Assembly: GCA_039680605.1 (NCBI GenBank) | Contig: JBDKTA010000009.1 | Coordinates: 62,001-126,000, forward strand | DNA length: 64,000 bases | DNA from: Planctomycetaceae bacterium | GTDB taxonomy: Bacteria > Planctomycetota > Phycisphaerae > SM23-33 | Direction: 5' to 3' | Shown: positions 17,521-26,578 of the stretch, piece after piece | How positions within the stretch are numbered: the first letter of the stretch is position 1 | How the letters are laid out: the number at the start of each line of letters is the position of its first letter | Position numbers and translations under genes: made by a program | The notes under the pieces: generated by a model | The model's input: the letters and a program-made list of their open reading frames with translations, nothing else | Told to the model about the DNA's origin: nothing | The model's database searches: none

Positions 17521-17562
17521 GGACCCGCCGGGGCGCTCCCTCCGTGCGCCCCGGCGGGGGTC
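17521..17562 (-). terminator. GC-rich hairpin after the sigma-factor gene
   Basis: A stem of 16 base pairs with a two-base bulge (GGACCCGCCGGGGCGC / GCGCCCCGGCGGGGGTCC) lies 19 bases beyond the sigma-factor stop. No U-run follows, so it may be a terminator of another kind or only an RNA stabiliser. Confidence 0.5.
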
Positions 17563-17580
17563 CGCGCACTCATGCTTGTG

Positions 17581-18516
17581 CTAGACGTGCAGGTACTCGC
17601 TGTCGAGGGCGGCCCGGATCTTGGCCAACGCCGAGTTCTGCAGTTGGCGAACCCGTTCGTTGGTCAGGCCGACGAGCTTTCCGACCTCGGCCAGCGTGCG
17701 CTTCTTCTCGACGGTTCCCAGGGCGAATCGCGCCTGGACGATCTTGCGCTCGACATCCGTCAGGTGCGCCCGATTCTGGGCGAGGATCTCCTTCAGGGCG
17801 TCGACGGAACTGTCGCGCTGGATCTCGTGGCGCTTCTCGTCGAAGTCGCTGCGCTCCATCTCCGGGTCGTACTCGACGGGGAAATGGCTGCGGTAGCGCC
17901 CGGTCTTTGTGGCGAGCCTGTTGAAGCTCTTGAGGATCGCCCGGCAGGCGTAGGTCGAGAACTTGAAGCCCATCGAGGCGTTGAACTTCTCGATGCTGCG
18001 CAGCAGCGCCATGTTGCCCTCGGAGACGATCTCACCGAAGTCCACGTTGGGGATGCGCGTGCGCTTGGCCATCGCCAGCACCAACGCCATGTTCGCCCGC
18101 ACCAGGGCCGAGCGGCACTTCATCACCCGGGTGAACCATTCGCTCATCTCCGCCGCCCGCGACAGGCTCGAGCGCTTCTTCTGCTGGGCGATCAGCTCGG
18201 CCAGGCGCCGGCGAGCGTAGTTGTACCGCAGGAACAGGTGCGTCTCCTGCCCGGGCTTGAGCGCCACGCGCCGCTGGCGGGTGGCCACCGCATCCTCATG
18301 CACTTCGGGAAAGTGCGTCCATGCCGGCACGGGGATCTCGCTGTCAGGGCCGAAGAACCGCTCTTCGGCGTCGCTCTTGTCAAACTCAGAGCTCTCGACA
18401 TAGTCGATCGCGTCAGGGATACGTTCATAAACCCGTCGCTGCTCGGCGGTCAGGCCGTCAAGCTGCTCCCGGGCACGGTCCGTTTGATTTTCGGTCAACT
18501 TCTCAAGGGTGGTCAT
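17581..18516 (-). CDS. RNA polymerase sigma-70 family factor (group 2/3-like)
   Basis: A 311-residue sigma factor. Region 2 is recognisable as LVRANMALVLAMAKRTRI ... VDFGEIVSEGNMALLRSIEKFNASMGFKFSTYACRA. Where most primary sigmas have WWIRQAI, this has CRAILKSF. Region 4 ends in a helix-turn-helix, RTLAEVGKLVGLTNERVRQLQNSALAKIR. The N-terminal 100 residues are charged and do not look like region 1.1. It is therefore probably an alternative or divergent housekeeping-type sigma. AGGAAAGG precedes the ATG. It lies alone between the tRNA and the chloride channel gene. Confidence 0.88.
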   Translation of the reverse strand: MTTLEKLTENQTDRAREQLDGLTAEQRRVYERIPDAIDYVESSEFDKSDAEERFFGPDSEIPVPAWTHFPEVHEDAVATRQRRVALKPGQETHLFLRYNYARRRLAELIAQQKKRSSLSRAAEMSEWFTRVMKCRSALVRANMALVLAMAKRTRIPNVDFGEIVSEGNMALLRSIEKFNASMGFKFSTYACRAILKSFNRLATKTGRYRSHFPVEYDPEMERSDFDEKRHEIQRDSSVDALKEILAQNRAHLTDVERKIVQARFALGTVEKKRTLAEVGKLVGLTNERVRQLQNSALAKIRAALDSEYLHV

Positions 18517-18855
18517 GTCTTTACCTTTCCTGAATCATTCCTTAGCGAGTGGCCTTGGACTCCTTGGCTTGTCTTTCGGCCTCACACTAATGGTACGTTT
18601 TTGGTCCTAAAGGCGGATGGCCCGGCGGCCATGAAGTTTCCTTCAGATTTTCCCCCAAAGCCCATACACCAGCGCCCAGGCGGGGAAGAAGCCCATAAGG
18701 CATATCCCGTAACCTTTGAATGTAGACTGGTTTAGTCCACGTTGACCCGGCTGACATAACTCCCTGGGCAGCTATGCTCGCTCACTGAAAAATATGCGAA
18801 AAGTTTCAGGAAATGTTGGGTGGACAGTTTGGTTAAATCGGACTTTCGTTGTCCA
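18517..18855. other. Gap of 339 bases without a recognised gene
   Basis: This separates the sigma-factor start from the ClC gene end. It should hold the sigma-factor promoter on the minus strand, but I see no convincing -35/-10 pair. It lacks the palindromic repeats found in most other gaps. Confidence 0.5.
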
Positions 18856-20751
18856 CTATTCCGAAGCCAACGCCAGGCGGCGATTGTATGCCGCTATCAC
18901 ATCCTGGCGGCGCAGCAGCCCCAGCACCTCCCTGCCGGAACCGGAGTTCACCACCGGAAGCTCTTCAAACTCCAGGCGGGCGAAGTCTGTCATAGCCGTC
19001 GACAGGTCGACATCCAGCCGCAGAGGCTCCACCTCATTGACGATGTCGCTGACGATGGCGAATTTGCCGAACTCCCGTTCGTAGATGACGCGCCGCATCT
19101 GGTTGAGGCTGAAAAGGCCGCAATAGTTGCCGGCTTCGTCCACCACCGGAAAGACGCTCTGGGTGGTGACGGGGATCGCCTCCATGACCTTGGCCAGCGG
19201 CGTGGCCATGCCGAACGTCATGACGGCGCTCGCGGCGGGCTTCCAGATGTCCCCCACGGATACGCCCTTGAGGACGCCGATCACGAAGTCGCCGCGGTGG
19301 GCGGGCGACTGAAGACGCGAGGGCACCTGCTCGCGGTAGATCGACCATCCGCGGCTGAGCAGGTACGCCAAGGCCGAGACCCACATCGCCGGCAGCAGCA
19401 GTTCGTACCCGCCGGTCAATTCCGAGACCATGATGATCGTGCTGACGGGCACTTTGGCCGCGGCGGAGAAGAACCCCGCCATTCCCAGGATCACGAACAC
19501 GTCGATGCGGGTGACGACGGTGGGCATCCAGTGCTGGAGCACCAGGCCCACCGCGGCGCCGAGCGTTCCGCCGATGACCATGCTGGGCCCGAAGATGCCG
19601 CCCGAGCCGCCCGAGCCGATCGTCAGCGAGGTCGTCACGATCTTGCCCAGCCCGATCGCCCCCAGCACCAGCAGCGCCGCGGTGAACCCGTACTGGAACT
19701 GCCCGGCCAGCAACTTCTGCAGGATCCCATATCCGAACGACAGCACGTTGAGCGAGTCGTTCTGCACTTCGCTGCCCAGTCCCGACAAGGCGTAAAAGAT
19801 GCCCAGGGCGAAGAGCCCGGTGGCCGCGGCGCCGATGGCCGGGCGGAAATGCGCCGGCACCTTGAAACGATGGAACATCCCCTGCGCCGCGTAGAAGAAC
19901 CGCACATACACCAGCGAGGCCACCACCATCCCCGCGGCCAGGATCGTCAGCGGACCCAGCAGCAGCGGGTTATTGAACGCCAGCCCCGGCTGAACCGACA
20001 ATAGCGGCTCGAACCCCGTCCCCACGCCGAAGCCGTACAGCGAGACCATGGCAAAGACGCAGTACGCCACCGTGCAAGAGATGAATGCCGGAATCAGGGC
20101 CTCGGCTTCGAAATCTTCCTCGCGGTACAGCACCTCGATGGCGAAGATCGCCCCGGCCAGCGGGGCCTTGAAGATCGCGGCGATTCCGGCCCCCAGCCCC
20201 GCCGCCAGGAGCATGCGCCGCTCCGATTCGGAGAGCTTGAGCAGCGTCCCCAGCAGCGAACCGAATCCCGCGCCGATCTGGGCGATGGGGCCTTCCCGCC
20301 CGCCCGACCCGCCGGTGCCCAGCGTGATAGCCGAGCAGATGATCTTCACCACCGGAACCACCGGACGGATGATGCCCCGGTTCTTGTGGTAGGCCTTGAT
20401 CGCCGCGTCAGTGCCGTGCCCTTCCGCCTCGGGGGCGATCTTGTAGACGATCAACCCCGAGATCAGCCCGCCCAGCGTGATCACCGCCAGGATCATCCAG
20501 GGCACAAACCCGCCGAACATCGGCGTGACGCTGTGGAACAGGCTCCACTCCCCCGACGGACCCGAGGGCTGATAGCCGGCGAGCAGTTCCAGTCCATACC
20601 GCATCACGAGGTGCGAGAGATACTGAAACGCCACCGCCCCCAGACCCGCCACAACGCCGACCATCCCCGCCAGCAGCACGAGCCTGGCCACGGTCCGAAA
20701 ATGCCCGCGCTGGGCAGGCCACATATCCAGTCGTCTCAGGTATTTAATCAT
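18856..20751 (-). CDS. ClC-family chloride channel/antiporter with C-terminal CBS pair
   Basis: A 631-residue inner-membrane protein. The selectivity-filter motifs are GTGGSGGREGPIAQIGAG and GSGGSGGIFGPSMVIGG (the GxFxP motif), and FKAPLAGAIFAIEVLY lies between. Residues about 455-625 form two CBS domains, which often bind adenine nucleotides and gate transport. Loops are of normal length. GGAG precedes the ATG. The gating glutamate of antiporters is present in GREGP, so exchange with protons is likely, but this is inference. Confidence 0.93.
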   Translation of the reverse strand: MIKYLRRLDMWPAQRGHFRTVARLVLLAGMVGVVAGLGAVAFQYLSHLVMRYGLELLAGYQPSGPSGEWSLFHSVTPMFGGFVPWMILAVITLGGLISGLIVYKIAPEAEGHGTDAAIKAYHKNRGIIRPVVPVVKIICSAITLGTGGSGGREGPIAQIGAGFGSLLGTLLKLSESERRMLLAAGLGAGIAAIFKAPLAGAIFAIEVLYREEDFEAEALIPAFISCTVAYCVFAMVSLYGFGVGTGFEPLLSVQPGLAFNNPLLLGPLTILAAGMVVASLVYVRFFYAAQGMFHRFKVPAHFRPAIGAAATGLFALGIFYALSGLGSEVQNDSLNVLSFGYGILQKLLAGQFQYGFTAALLVLGAIGLGKIVTTSLTIGSGGSGGIFGPSMVIGGTLGAAVGLVLQHWMPTVVTRIDVFVILGMAGFFSAAAKVPVSTIIMVSELTGGYELLLPAMWVSALAYLLSRGWSIYREQVPSRLQSPAHRGDFVIGVLKGVSVGDIWKPAASAVMTFGMATPLAKVMEAIPVTTQSVFPVVDEAGNYCGLFSLNQMRRVIYEREFGKFAIVSDIVNEVEPLRLDVDLSTAMTDFARLEFEELPVVNSGSGREVLGLLRRQDVIAAYNRRLALASE

Positions 20752-20907
20752 CTCTCCGGCTCCGGCTCGTCTTGCCGGGGCGCCGCCGATGCGGATCCAG
20801 CGCTGGTCCCGGCCGTGGCGAACCGGCCCGCTCGCTTCTCAAGTGCCGTGGTAAACAATACTTGTGGCGGCACAGAAAGGCAGTGCGGGTTTGTCCTCAG
20901 ATCGCCC

Positions 20908-20936
20908 TTGATCCACCTTGGCGAAGCGATTATACT
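20908..20936 (+). promoter_or_regulatory. Sigma-70-like promoter upstream of the KamA gene
   Basis: TTGATC, 17 bases, then TATACT. The predicted leader is about 140 bases and contains a GGTGGT...CCACCACC hairpin at 21034-21053 close to the ribosome-binding site. Confidence 0.55.
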
Positions 20937-21081
20937 TTAACACATACCGGGAGCAATGGATTTCCCGGGGGGCAAGAACGGCGTTCATTCAATCACGTAA
21001 GGGTGCGGCCGCGCGGGCGGTCGCAGGCTTCCTGGGTGGTCGGGCCACCACCCTCTGACCTCCTATTTTTCGGAGAACCTT

Positions 21082-22980
21082 ATGTCTATTTTTCCCACGG
21101 CCCATGCGCCGCAACCGCGCGACCTGAATAACGAGAATGATGATTTCGTCGGTCGCAATGATGCGTCCGGAATCCGCCGCCCCATGCGCCTTGACCCGAC
21201 CGCCGACGAGGCGGCCACGCAGGACGCTCTGGCGCGCGAGGCGTCCGGGCTGCTCCGCGGCGCCGCGGCGGCAGAGAACATCGCCGCGGCGCGCGAGATG
21301 ATCTCGGCCAACATCGCCCGCATTTACAATGAGTGCGCCTCGGCTTCTCGCGGGGCGGCCTCGCATGAACTGATCCGCTCGCGCGACTGCGCGAGGGCTC
21401 TGTCGGACATGCTCACCGAGCGCGCCGAGCAGCGCGGCGGGTTCAGCCTCGCCGGCGCCTTGTGGGACGTGGCGGCCGACAGGCCCCGGCCGGACCTCGA
21501 GGAAGGCTTTTTCGCCGAGATGATCCACCTCGTCCGCGGGCTGGAGTGTCGCGCGCCCTTCCGGTTCCTCGTCGAATCGCACGAACCCTCGCAGCACCAG
21601 GGGCGCCAAGCCGCCCTCGAACGCAGCGACCAGCTCGACGGAATATGGTCGGTCGTCGAGACGAAGATGGCGCGGTACGCCCACGGACTGACCCCCGACG
21701 CCATCGGGCGCAGAGAGCAGCGCCGTCGCGACATCCTCAAGGCTCTCGGTGGCACCGAAAGCGACTGGCACGACTGGAAATGGCAGACCGCCCGCGTCAT
21801 CGACAACGTCTCCCTCCTGGCCGCCACCGTACCCCTGACGGCGCAGGAGCACGCCGCCGCCACCGCCGCCCATGAGGCCGCCATCCCCTTCGCCGTCACG
21901 CCGTACTATGCCTCGCTGATCGACGAAACGCCCGGGGCCGACCGGGCCCTGCGCGCCCAGGTCCTGCCGCCGCTGGACTACATCGAGGAAATGCAGCGGC
22001 GCGGCGACGACGTGCGCGAGGCGTGCGACTTCATGCGCGAGACCGACACCTCCCCCATCGACCTGGTCACGCGGCGATACCCCGCCATCGCCATCCTCAA
22101 GCCTTACAACACCTGCCCGCAATTGTGCGTCTACTGCCAGCGCAACTGGGAACTCAAGCCCGCCATGGCGCCCGGCGCCCTGGCCGACGAAGCCACCCTC
22201 AACGCGGCGATCGACTGGATCGGGCAACATCCCGCCATCCGAGAGGTGCTTATCACCGGCGGCGACCCGCTGGCCATGCCCGATGAACGCCTCCGCTGGA
22301 TCCTGGAGAAAGTCGCCGCGCTCGACAGCGTCGACATGATCCGCATCGGCTCGCGCGTCCCGGTCACCATGCCCATGCGCATCACCGACAACCTGGCCGA
22401 CATGCTCGGAAGCTTCCGCCGCCAGGGCGCTCGCGACGTGGCGCTCATGACGCACGTCGAACACCCTTACGAGATCACGCCGGACCTCGCCGCGGCCGTC
22501 AACCGCCTCAAACGCGCGGGCCTGGGCGTGTACAACCAGCAGGTCTTCACGTTCTACGTGTCGCGCCGATTCGAGACGGCGCTGCTGCGACTGATGCTTC
22601 GCCGCATCGGGATCGACCCGTACTACACCTTCGCCCCCAAGGCCAAGCCCGAGACGTTCAGCTATCGCCTGCCGCTGGCGCGCCTCCTGCAGGAGCGCAA
22701 AGAAGAGGCGCGTCTGCTGCCGGGCCTCTGCCGCACTGATGAACCGGTGATCAACCTTCCGGGCCTGGGCAAGAACTATCTGCGGGCGACCCAGCATCAC
22801 GATCTGCTGACGGTCCTGCCTGACGGGTCGCGCGTCTACGAGATGCACCCGTGGGAAAAGAACATCGTCGAGTGCAACGAGTACGTCCTGAAGGACATGC
22901 CGATCCTCGACTACCTGCGCCGGCTGAAGGCCATCGGCGAAGACCCCGGCGACTACGACAGCATCTGGTATTACTTCTGA
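21082..22980 (+). CDS. KamA-family radical SAM aminomutase-like protein
   Basis: A 632-residue member of the lysine 2,3-aminomutase family, which moves amino groups using S-adenosylmethionine, a 4Fe-4S cluster and PLP. The cluster motif is CPQLCVYC (Cys 345, 349 and 352), followed by EVLITGGDPLAMPDERL and RIGSRVPVTMPMRIT. PVINLPGLGKNYL near residue 555 resembles the PLP-lysine segment. The family is usually about 340-470 residues; here an extra, mostly helical N-terminal 230-residue region is present. GGAG lies eight bases before the ATG. It is not next to lysine or elongation-factor-P genes, so the substrate is unknown. Confidence 0.85.
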   Translation: MSIFPTAHAPQPRDLNNENDDFVGRNDASGIRRPMRLDPTADEAATQDALAREASGLLRGAAAAENIAAAREMISANIARIYNECASASRGAASHELIRSRDCARALSDMLTERAEQRGGFSLAGALWDVAADRPRPDLEEGFFAEMIHLVRGLECRAPFRFLVESHEPSQHQGRQAALERSDQLDGIWSVVETKMARYAHGLTPDAIGRREQRRRDILKALGGTESDWHDWKWQTARVIDNVSLLAATVPLTAQEHAAATAAHEAAIPFAVTPYYASLIDETPGADRALRAQVLPPLDYIEEMQRRGDDVREACDFMRETDTSPIDLVTRRYPAIAILKPYNTCPQLCVYCQRNWELKPAMAPGALADEATLNAAIDWIGQHPAIREVLITGGDPLAMPDERLRWILEKVAALDSVDMIRIGSRVPVTMPMRITDNLADMLGSFRRQGARDVALMTHVEHPYEITPDLAAAVNRLKRAGLGVYNQQVFTFYVSRRFETALLRLMLRRIGIDPYYTFAPKAKPETFSYRLPLARLLQERKEEARLLPGLCRTDEPVINLPGLGKNYLRATQHHDLLTVLPDGSRVYEMHPWEKNIVECNEYVLKDMPILDYLRRLKAIGEDPGDYDSIWYYF

Positions 22981-22983
22981 CGT

Positions 22984-23271
22984 CTACGCTGTTCTTCGCC
23001 TGCCGCCCAGGATGTTGTAGACCGCCACGACGACGAGCGTGCCCACAAACGCGTCGACAAAGCCCCAGAGCAGGCCCCAGAACGCGCCGGGCCAACTGGA
23101 CCCGAACCACCAGTAGATGCTGGCGAAAACCTTGACCATCTCATGAGCATAGGTCGTGGTGTACGTCGCCACTGCGCCAGTGACGAACATCGCCCCGCCC
23201 CAGACGATCCCCAGTGCCAGAGCCAGCCGAAGAGCGTTCGGCCACGGATACTTGGTGCTCGATTCCATCAC
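22984..23271 (-). CDS. Small membrane protein, two or three TM segments
   Basis: A 95-residue protein with hydrophobic segments at about 15-35 and 60-88. The pattern LALGIVWGGAMF ... GAFWGLLWGFVDAFVGTLVVVAVYNIL resembles a family often labelled 'bacteriophage holin' in databases. No phage genes are nearby, so a housekeeping membrane role is more likely. A second ATG follows the first. It converges on kamA, ending 3 bases beyond its stop. Confidence 0.7.
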   Translation of the reverse strand: MMESSTKYPWPNALRLALALGIVWGGAMFVTGAVATYTTTYAHEMVKVFASIYWWFGSSWPGAFWGLLWGFVDAFVGTLVVVAVYNILGGRRRTA

Positions 23272-23312
23272 ACACCTCCCTCAATGCATTCTACGTGCCG
23301 CCGCGCCCCCCC

Positions 23313-23567
23313 GTAGCACGGGCATCTTGCCCGTGAGTGGCATGGGCGTCTCGCCCATGCTCCCGCTTTGTAGCATGGGCGTCTCGCCCATGCTCCTATC
23401 GTGTCGCGGACATCTTGTCCGCGCGTGCCGCGGGCGTCCCGCCCGCGGAGGATGACGAAACACCGCCAGGCGAGGGCTAAGATGCCTTCGCCACGCGCGG
23501 GCGAGACGCCCGCGACACGACATGTTCTTCCCCATGGCGACCCGCTGCGCGTGTCGCCATGCCACCC
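23313..23567. repeat. Hairpin array plus family B palindrome
   Basis: Successive perfect hairpins: CACGGGCATCTTGCCCGTG, two copies of CATGGGCGTCTCGCCCATG, GCGGACATCTTGTCCGC, GCGGGCGTCCCGCCCGC and GCGGGCGAGACGCCCGC. A family B unit closes the array at 23531-23567. The gap between the small membrane protein and the VWA gene holds nothing else. Confidence 0.8.
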
Positions 23568-23576
23568 TTCTGCCAA

Positions 23577-25457
23577 TCACTTCTTCAGCGACTTGGCCAT
23601 CTCCACCAGCTTGATGAACTCGGCGCGATATCCTTCGGCGTCGGGACCCTTGACGGCCCGGGCCAACTCCAGCACCGCATCGAGCGTGTACGCGCCTTTG
23701 TACTGCGAGTCGCGCAGAAGCATTCCGAACGACGCGACCGCGGCCGCAAACTGCATGTCGGCGTCGGCCTTGGGGAAGTCCTTGCCTTCATCCTTGATCG
23801 CGAAGCTCAGCAGCTTGCTCGTATCGCCGTCGGGGGCTTTGTACCGAAGCTTGAGCGTCAGCGTCTCGCCGCTGGCGGCCGCCTCGGTGACCTGGGCCGG
23901 GCGGCTGTACTTGAGATCGTCCACGTTCGAGGCCGGCACCTGATCCCCTGCCGGGATCAGCTCGTACAGCGCCGTCACCGTATGCCCGGCGCCGATTTCG
24001 CCGGCGTCTTTTTTGTCATCGTTGAAGTCTTCCTTGCGGAGCATCCGGTTCTCGTAGCCGATCAGCCGATAGCCCGCGACCTTGGCCGGGTTGAACTCGA
24101 CCTGGATCTTCACATCCTTGGCCACCGTCACCAGCGTGCCGCCGATCTGCTTGACGAACAGCTTGCGGGCCTCGCTCAGCGTGTCGATGTACCCGTAGTT
24201 GCCGTTGCCCTTGTCAGCCAGCTTCTCCAGCGTCGAGTCCTGCAGGTTGCCCATGCCGAAGCCCAGCACGCTCAGGAACACGCCGGTCTTGGCCTTGGCG
24301 GTGATCAGGTCCGTCAGGCTGCCCTGGTCGGTCGTGCCGACGTTGAAGTCGCCGTCGGTGCAGAGAATCACGCGGTTGATCCCGCCCTTGATGAAATTCG
24401 CGGCCGCCACCTTGTACGCCAGCTCGATCCCCGCCCCGCCGTTGGTGCTCCCGCCAGCCGACAGCCGCTCGATGGCCGCCAGGATGTCTTCCTTGCGGTC
24501 GCACGGCGTCGAGTCGAGCACCAGCCCGCTGGCCCCGGCGTAGACGACCATCGCGATACGGTCCTGCTTGTTGAGCTCGCGCACGAGCATCTGCATGGAA
24601 GCCTTCACCAGCGGCAGCTTGTTGGGCTCGTTCATCGAGCCCGAGACATCCAGCAGGAAGACGAAGTTCCCCGCCGGCCGCTCGGCCGCCTTGATTTCCT
24701 TGGCCTTGATCGCGACGCGAGCCAGGCGGTGCTTGGGCGCCCACGGGCAGGAGGTGATATCCATCACAGCCGCAAACGGCACGTCGTCCTTGGGCCCGGC
24801 GTAGGAGTAGTCGAAGTAGTTGACCATCTCCTCGATGCGCACCGCGGCCTTGGGCGGCAACTGCCCGGCATTGAGCATCCGCCGCAAGTTGGCATAGCTG
24901 GCCGTGTCGACATCGATCGAGAACGTGCTCAGCGGATGATCCATCACCTTCGTGAATGGATTCTCAACGATCTGATCGTACGCCTCGCGGTTCCACGGCT
25001 GCGTGGCGGCGCGGATGTCCCCCACGAGTCCCAAGTTACTACCGTCATATCGTTCGTTCCGCTTCGCCATTAGACCCTGGGCGAGGTAACTGCTGTACGC
25101 CGCCACAACGTTTGGTTCCACTTTTCTGTGAGTGCTGGCTACCCACACGAACACGAGAATCATCGCCGCTGCCGCGGCTGCTGTGCCGCATGCGGCAAAG
25201 ATCTTGAAGAGGCGCCACCGTCGCGAAATAAACGGCGAGGCCCTCTTGTCAATCGTGGCCACGTGCTGCGATGTCAGCCCGTCGCCCTTCTCGCCCGCCA
25301 ACTCGGCCGTCAGTTGCCCTGCCAGGGCGCGAATGCTTTCGACAGCCGCCGCGGCGGCGGGGTCGTCTTTTAGCTGCGACTCGATCCGGGCGGCCTCGTG
25401 CTCGTCAAGCTCGCCCAGGGCGTATGCGGTCAGTTTGGGATCATCGATATTCATCAT
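23577..25457 (-). CDS. YfbK-type von Willebrand factor A protein with anti-sigma-like N-terminus
   Basis: A 626-residue protein. Residues 1-40 (DPKLTAYALGELDEHEAARIE) look like the cytoplasmic part of anti-sigma factors, and a membrane segment lies at about 84-106. The YfbK N-terminal domain follows (NPFTKVMDHPLSTFSIDVDTASYANLRR), then a VWA domain with an intact metal site (DVSGSMNE, TDGDFNVG) and a DUF3520-like C-terminus. The topology suggests membrane-tethered sensing outside and sigma binding inside. An ECF sigma gene lies upstream on the same strand, supporting that reading. TAGGAG precedes the ATG pair. Confidence 0.9.
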   Translation of the reverse strand: MMNIDDPKLTAYALGELDEHEAARIESQLKDDPAAAAAVESIRALAGQLTAELAGEKGDGLTSQHVATIDKRASPFISRRWRLFKIFAACGTAAAAAAMILVFVWVASTHRKVEPNVVAAYSSYLAQGLMAKRNERYDGSNLGLVGDIRAATQPWNREAYDQIVENPFTKVMDHPLSTFSIDVDTASYANLRRMLNAGQLPPKAAVRIEEMVNYFDYSYAGPKDDVPFAAVMDITSCPWAPKHRLARVAIKAKEIKAAERPAGNFVFLLDVSGSMNEPNKLPLVKASMQMLVRELNKQDRIAMVVYAGASGLVLDSTPCDRKEDILAAIERLSAGGSTNGGAGIELAYKVAAANFIKGGINRVILCTDGDFNVGTTDQGSLTDLITAKAKTGVFLSVLGFGMGNLQDSTLEKLADKGNGNYGYIDTLSEARKLFVKQIGGTLVTVAKDVKIQVEFNPAKVAGYRLIGYENRMLRKEDFNDDKKDAGEIGAGHTVTALYELIPAGDQVPASNVDDLKYSRPAQVTEAAASGETLTLKLRYKAPDGDTSKLLSFAIKDEGKDFPKADADMQFAAAVASFGMLLRDSQYKGAYTLDAVLELARAVKGPDAEGYRAEFIKLVEMAKSLKK

Positions 25458-25485
25458 GGTTATCTCCTACGGCCGTGAGTCGACC

Positions 25486-25990
25486 GTGTCGCGGACTTCT
25501 CGTCCGCGCGTGGCGAGGGCGTCTCGCCCTCGCACAGGCATGAGTGTGCGTTCGCCGCGGGCGAGACGCCCGCGGTACGCGCGGACAAGATGTCCGCGAC
25601 ACGGTTCAATCGCCCGCTGGGCGGGCTCGATGGCGACTCTGCATCCCGCAGGGACGCCAGGATTTAGCCGGAGGCGTAAGCCTCCGGAACCGGTTCTTGA
25701 GAACACACCGCCTCGCAGAGGCGGCAGGTTGTTGACGCTGCAACATCCGTAAAACCTTCCGCCTCTGCGAGGCGGGCAATCGGAAGAGACTTCTTCCGGA
25801 GGCTTACGCCTCCGGCTAAACCCTGGGGCCTCTTCGAGGCCCGGGCGGCCGCCGAGGACACGCACAACGGAGTTGTGCGTGGCACCCGCCGGCACATGTT
25901 CGTTTTCTTTGTCCGCGTTCATCCCATTCATCCCTGCTATTGCCCCGGCGTCAGGGACACGCACAACGGAGTTGTGCGTGGCACCCGTGT
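25486..25990. repeat. Mixed repeat block between the ECF sigma and VWA genes
   Basis: About 500 bases of repeats: GCGGAC-TTCTC-GTCCGC, GAGGGCGTCTCGCCCTC, GCGGGCGAGACGCCCGC and GCGGACAAGATGTCCGC; GGAGGCGTAAGCCTCC and its inverted partner GGAGGCTTACGCCTCC; CCGCCTCGCAGAGGCGG; and two copies of family C (25854-25887 and 25954-25986), each GACACGCACAAC GGA GTTGTGCGTGGCACCC. No gene is visible. Confidence 0.8.
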
Positions 25991-25991
25991 T

Positions 25992-26495
25992 TCACGCCTG
26001 CATGATTTCCTGGATGCGTTTGATGCCCGTGTGAATCAGGAAGCCCACGTTGGACGCCGACAGGCTCGTGATCTCGGCGATCTGCTTGTAGCTGAAGCCT
26101 TCCTGGAACTTCAGACGCAATATCTCCTGCTGGCGAGCCGGCAGCGTGGCCATCGCCGCCGAGGCTCGGCCGAGATCTTCCTGCTGCTGCACCGCGGCTG
26201 CCGGGCCGGGCGATTCGCCCGGGCTGAAATCAGCATTGGTTTCCAGATGACTCATGCGTTTCTCCTTGCGTCTGACGCTCAGCGCCGCGTTGCGGCAGAC
26301 GGTAAACAGCCACGTCGCCAAGGCCGCCTCGTCCGGTGCGCGGCCCTGCCAGAGCTTGAGGAAGGTTTCCTGAACGACATCGCGGGCCCGGTCAAGGTCG
26401 CCGGTGATGCGCTGGGCATAACGCACCAGCGGCCTTTCGTACCGCTCCAGGGCCCGGCGGATCAGTTCAGCACGTGCAAGATCTTTGTCGTTCAT
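25992..26495 (-). CDS. ECF-type RNA polymerase sigma factor
   Basis: A 167-residue two-domain sigma factor. Region 2 reads YAQRITGDLDRARDVVQETFLKLW with TWLFTVCRNAALSVRRKEKR, and region 4 reads LPARQQEILRLKFQEGFSYKQIAEITSLSASNVGFLIHTGIKRIQ. It has no region 3 or extra domains. The VWA protein downstream, with an anti-sigma-like N-terminus, is its likely partner, although a 534-base repeat block separates them. Confidence 0.92.
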   Translation of the reverse strand: MNDKDLARAELIRRALERYERPLVRYAQRITGDLDRARDVVQETFLKLWQGRAPDEAALATWLFTVCRNAALSVRRKEKRMSHLETNADFSPGESPGPAAAVQQQEDLGRASAAMATLPARQQEILRLKFQEGFSYKQIAEITSLSASNVGFLIHTGIKRIQEIMQA

Positions 26496-26578
26496 CAGCG
26501 CCTTCCGCGTTGGCAGTCATAGATAGGACGCCGCTGCCGGGGGTTTATTAGAACAAATCCGGAATCCTCCCGGGGGAC

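Noticed and set aside
22984-23271. Phage holin as evidence of a prophage
   Set aside because: Only the database-style family resemblance points to phage; no lysin, capsid or integrase gene is in the window.
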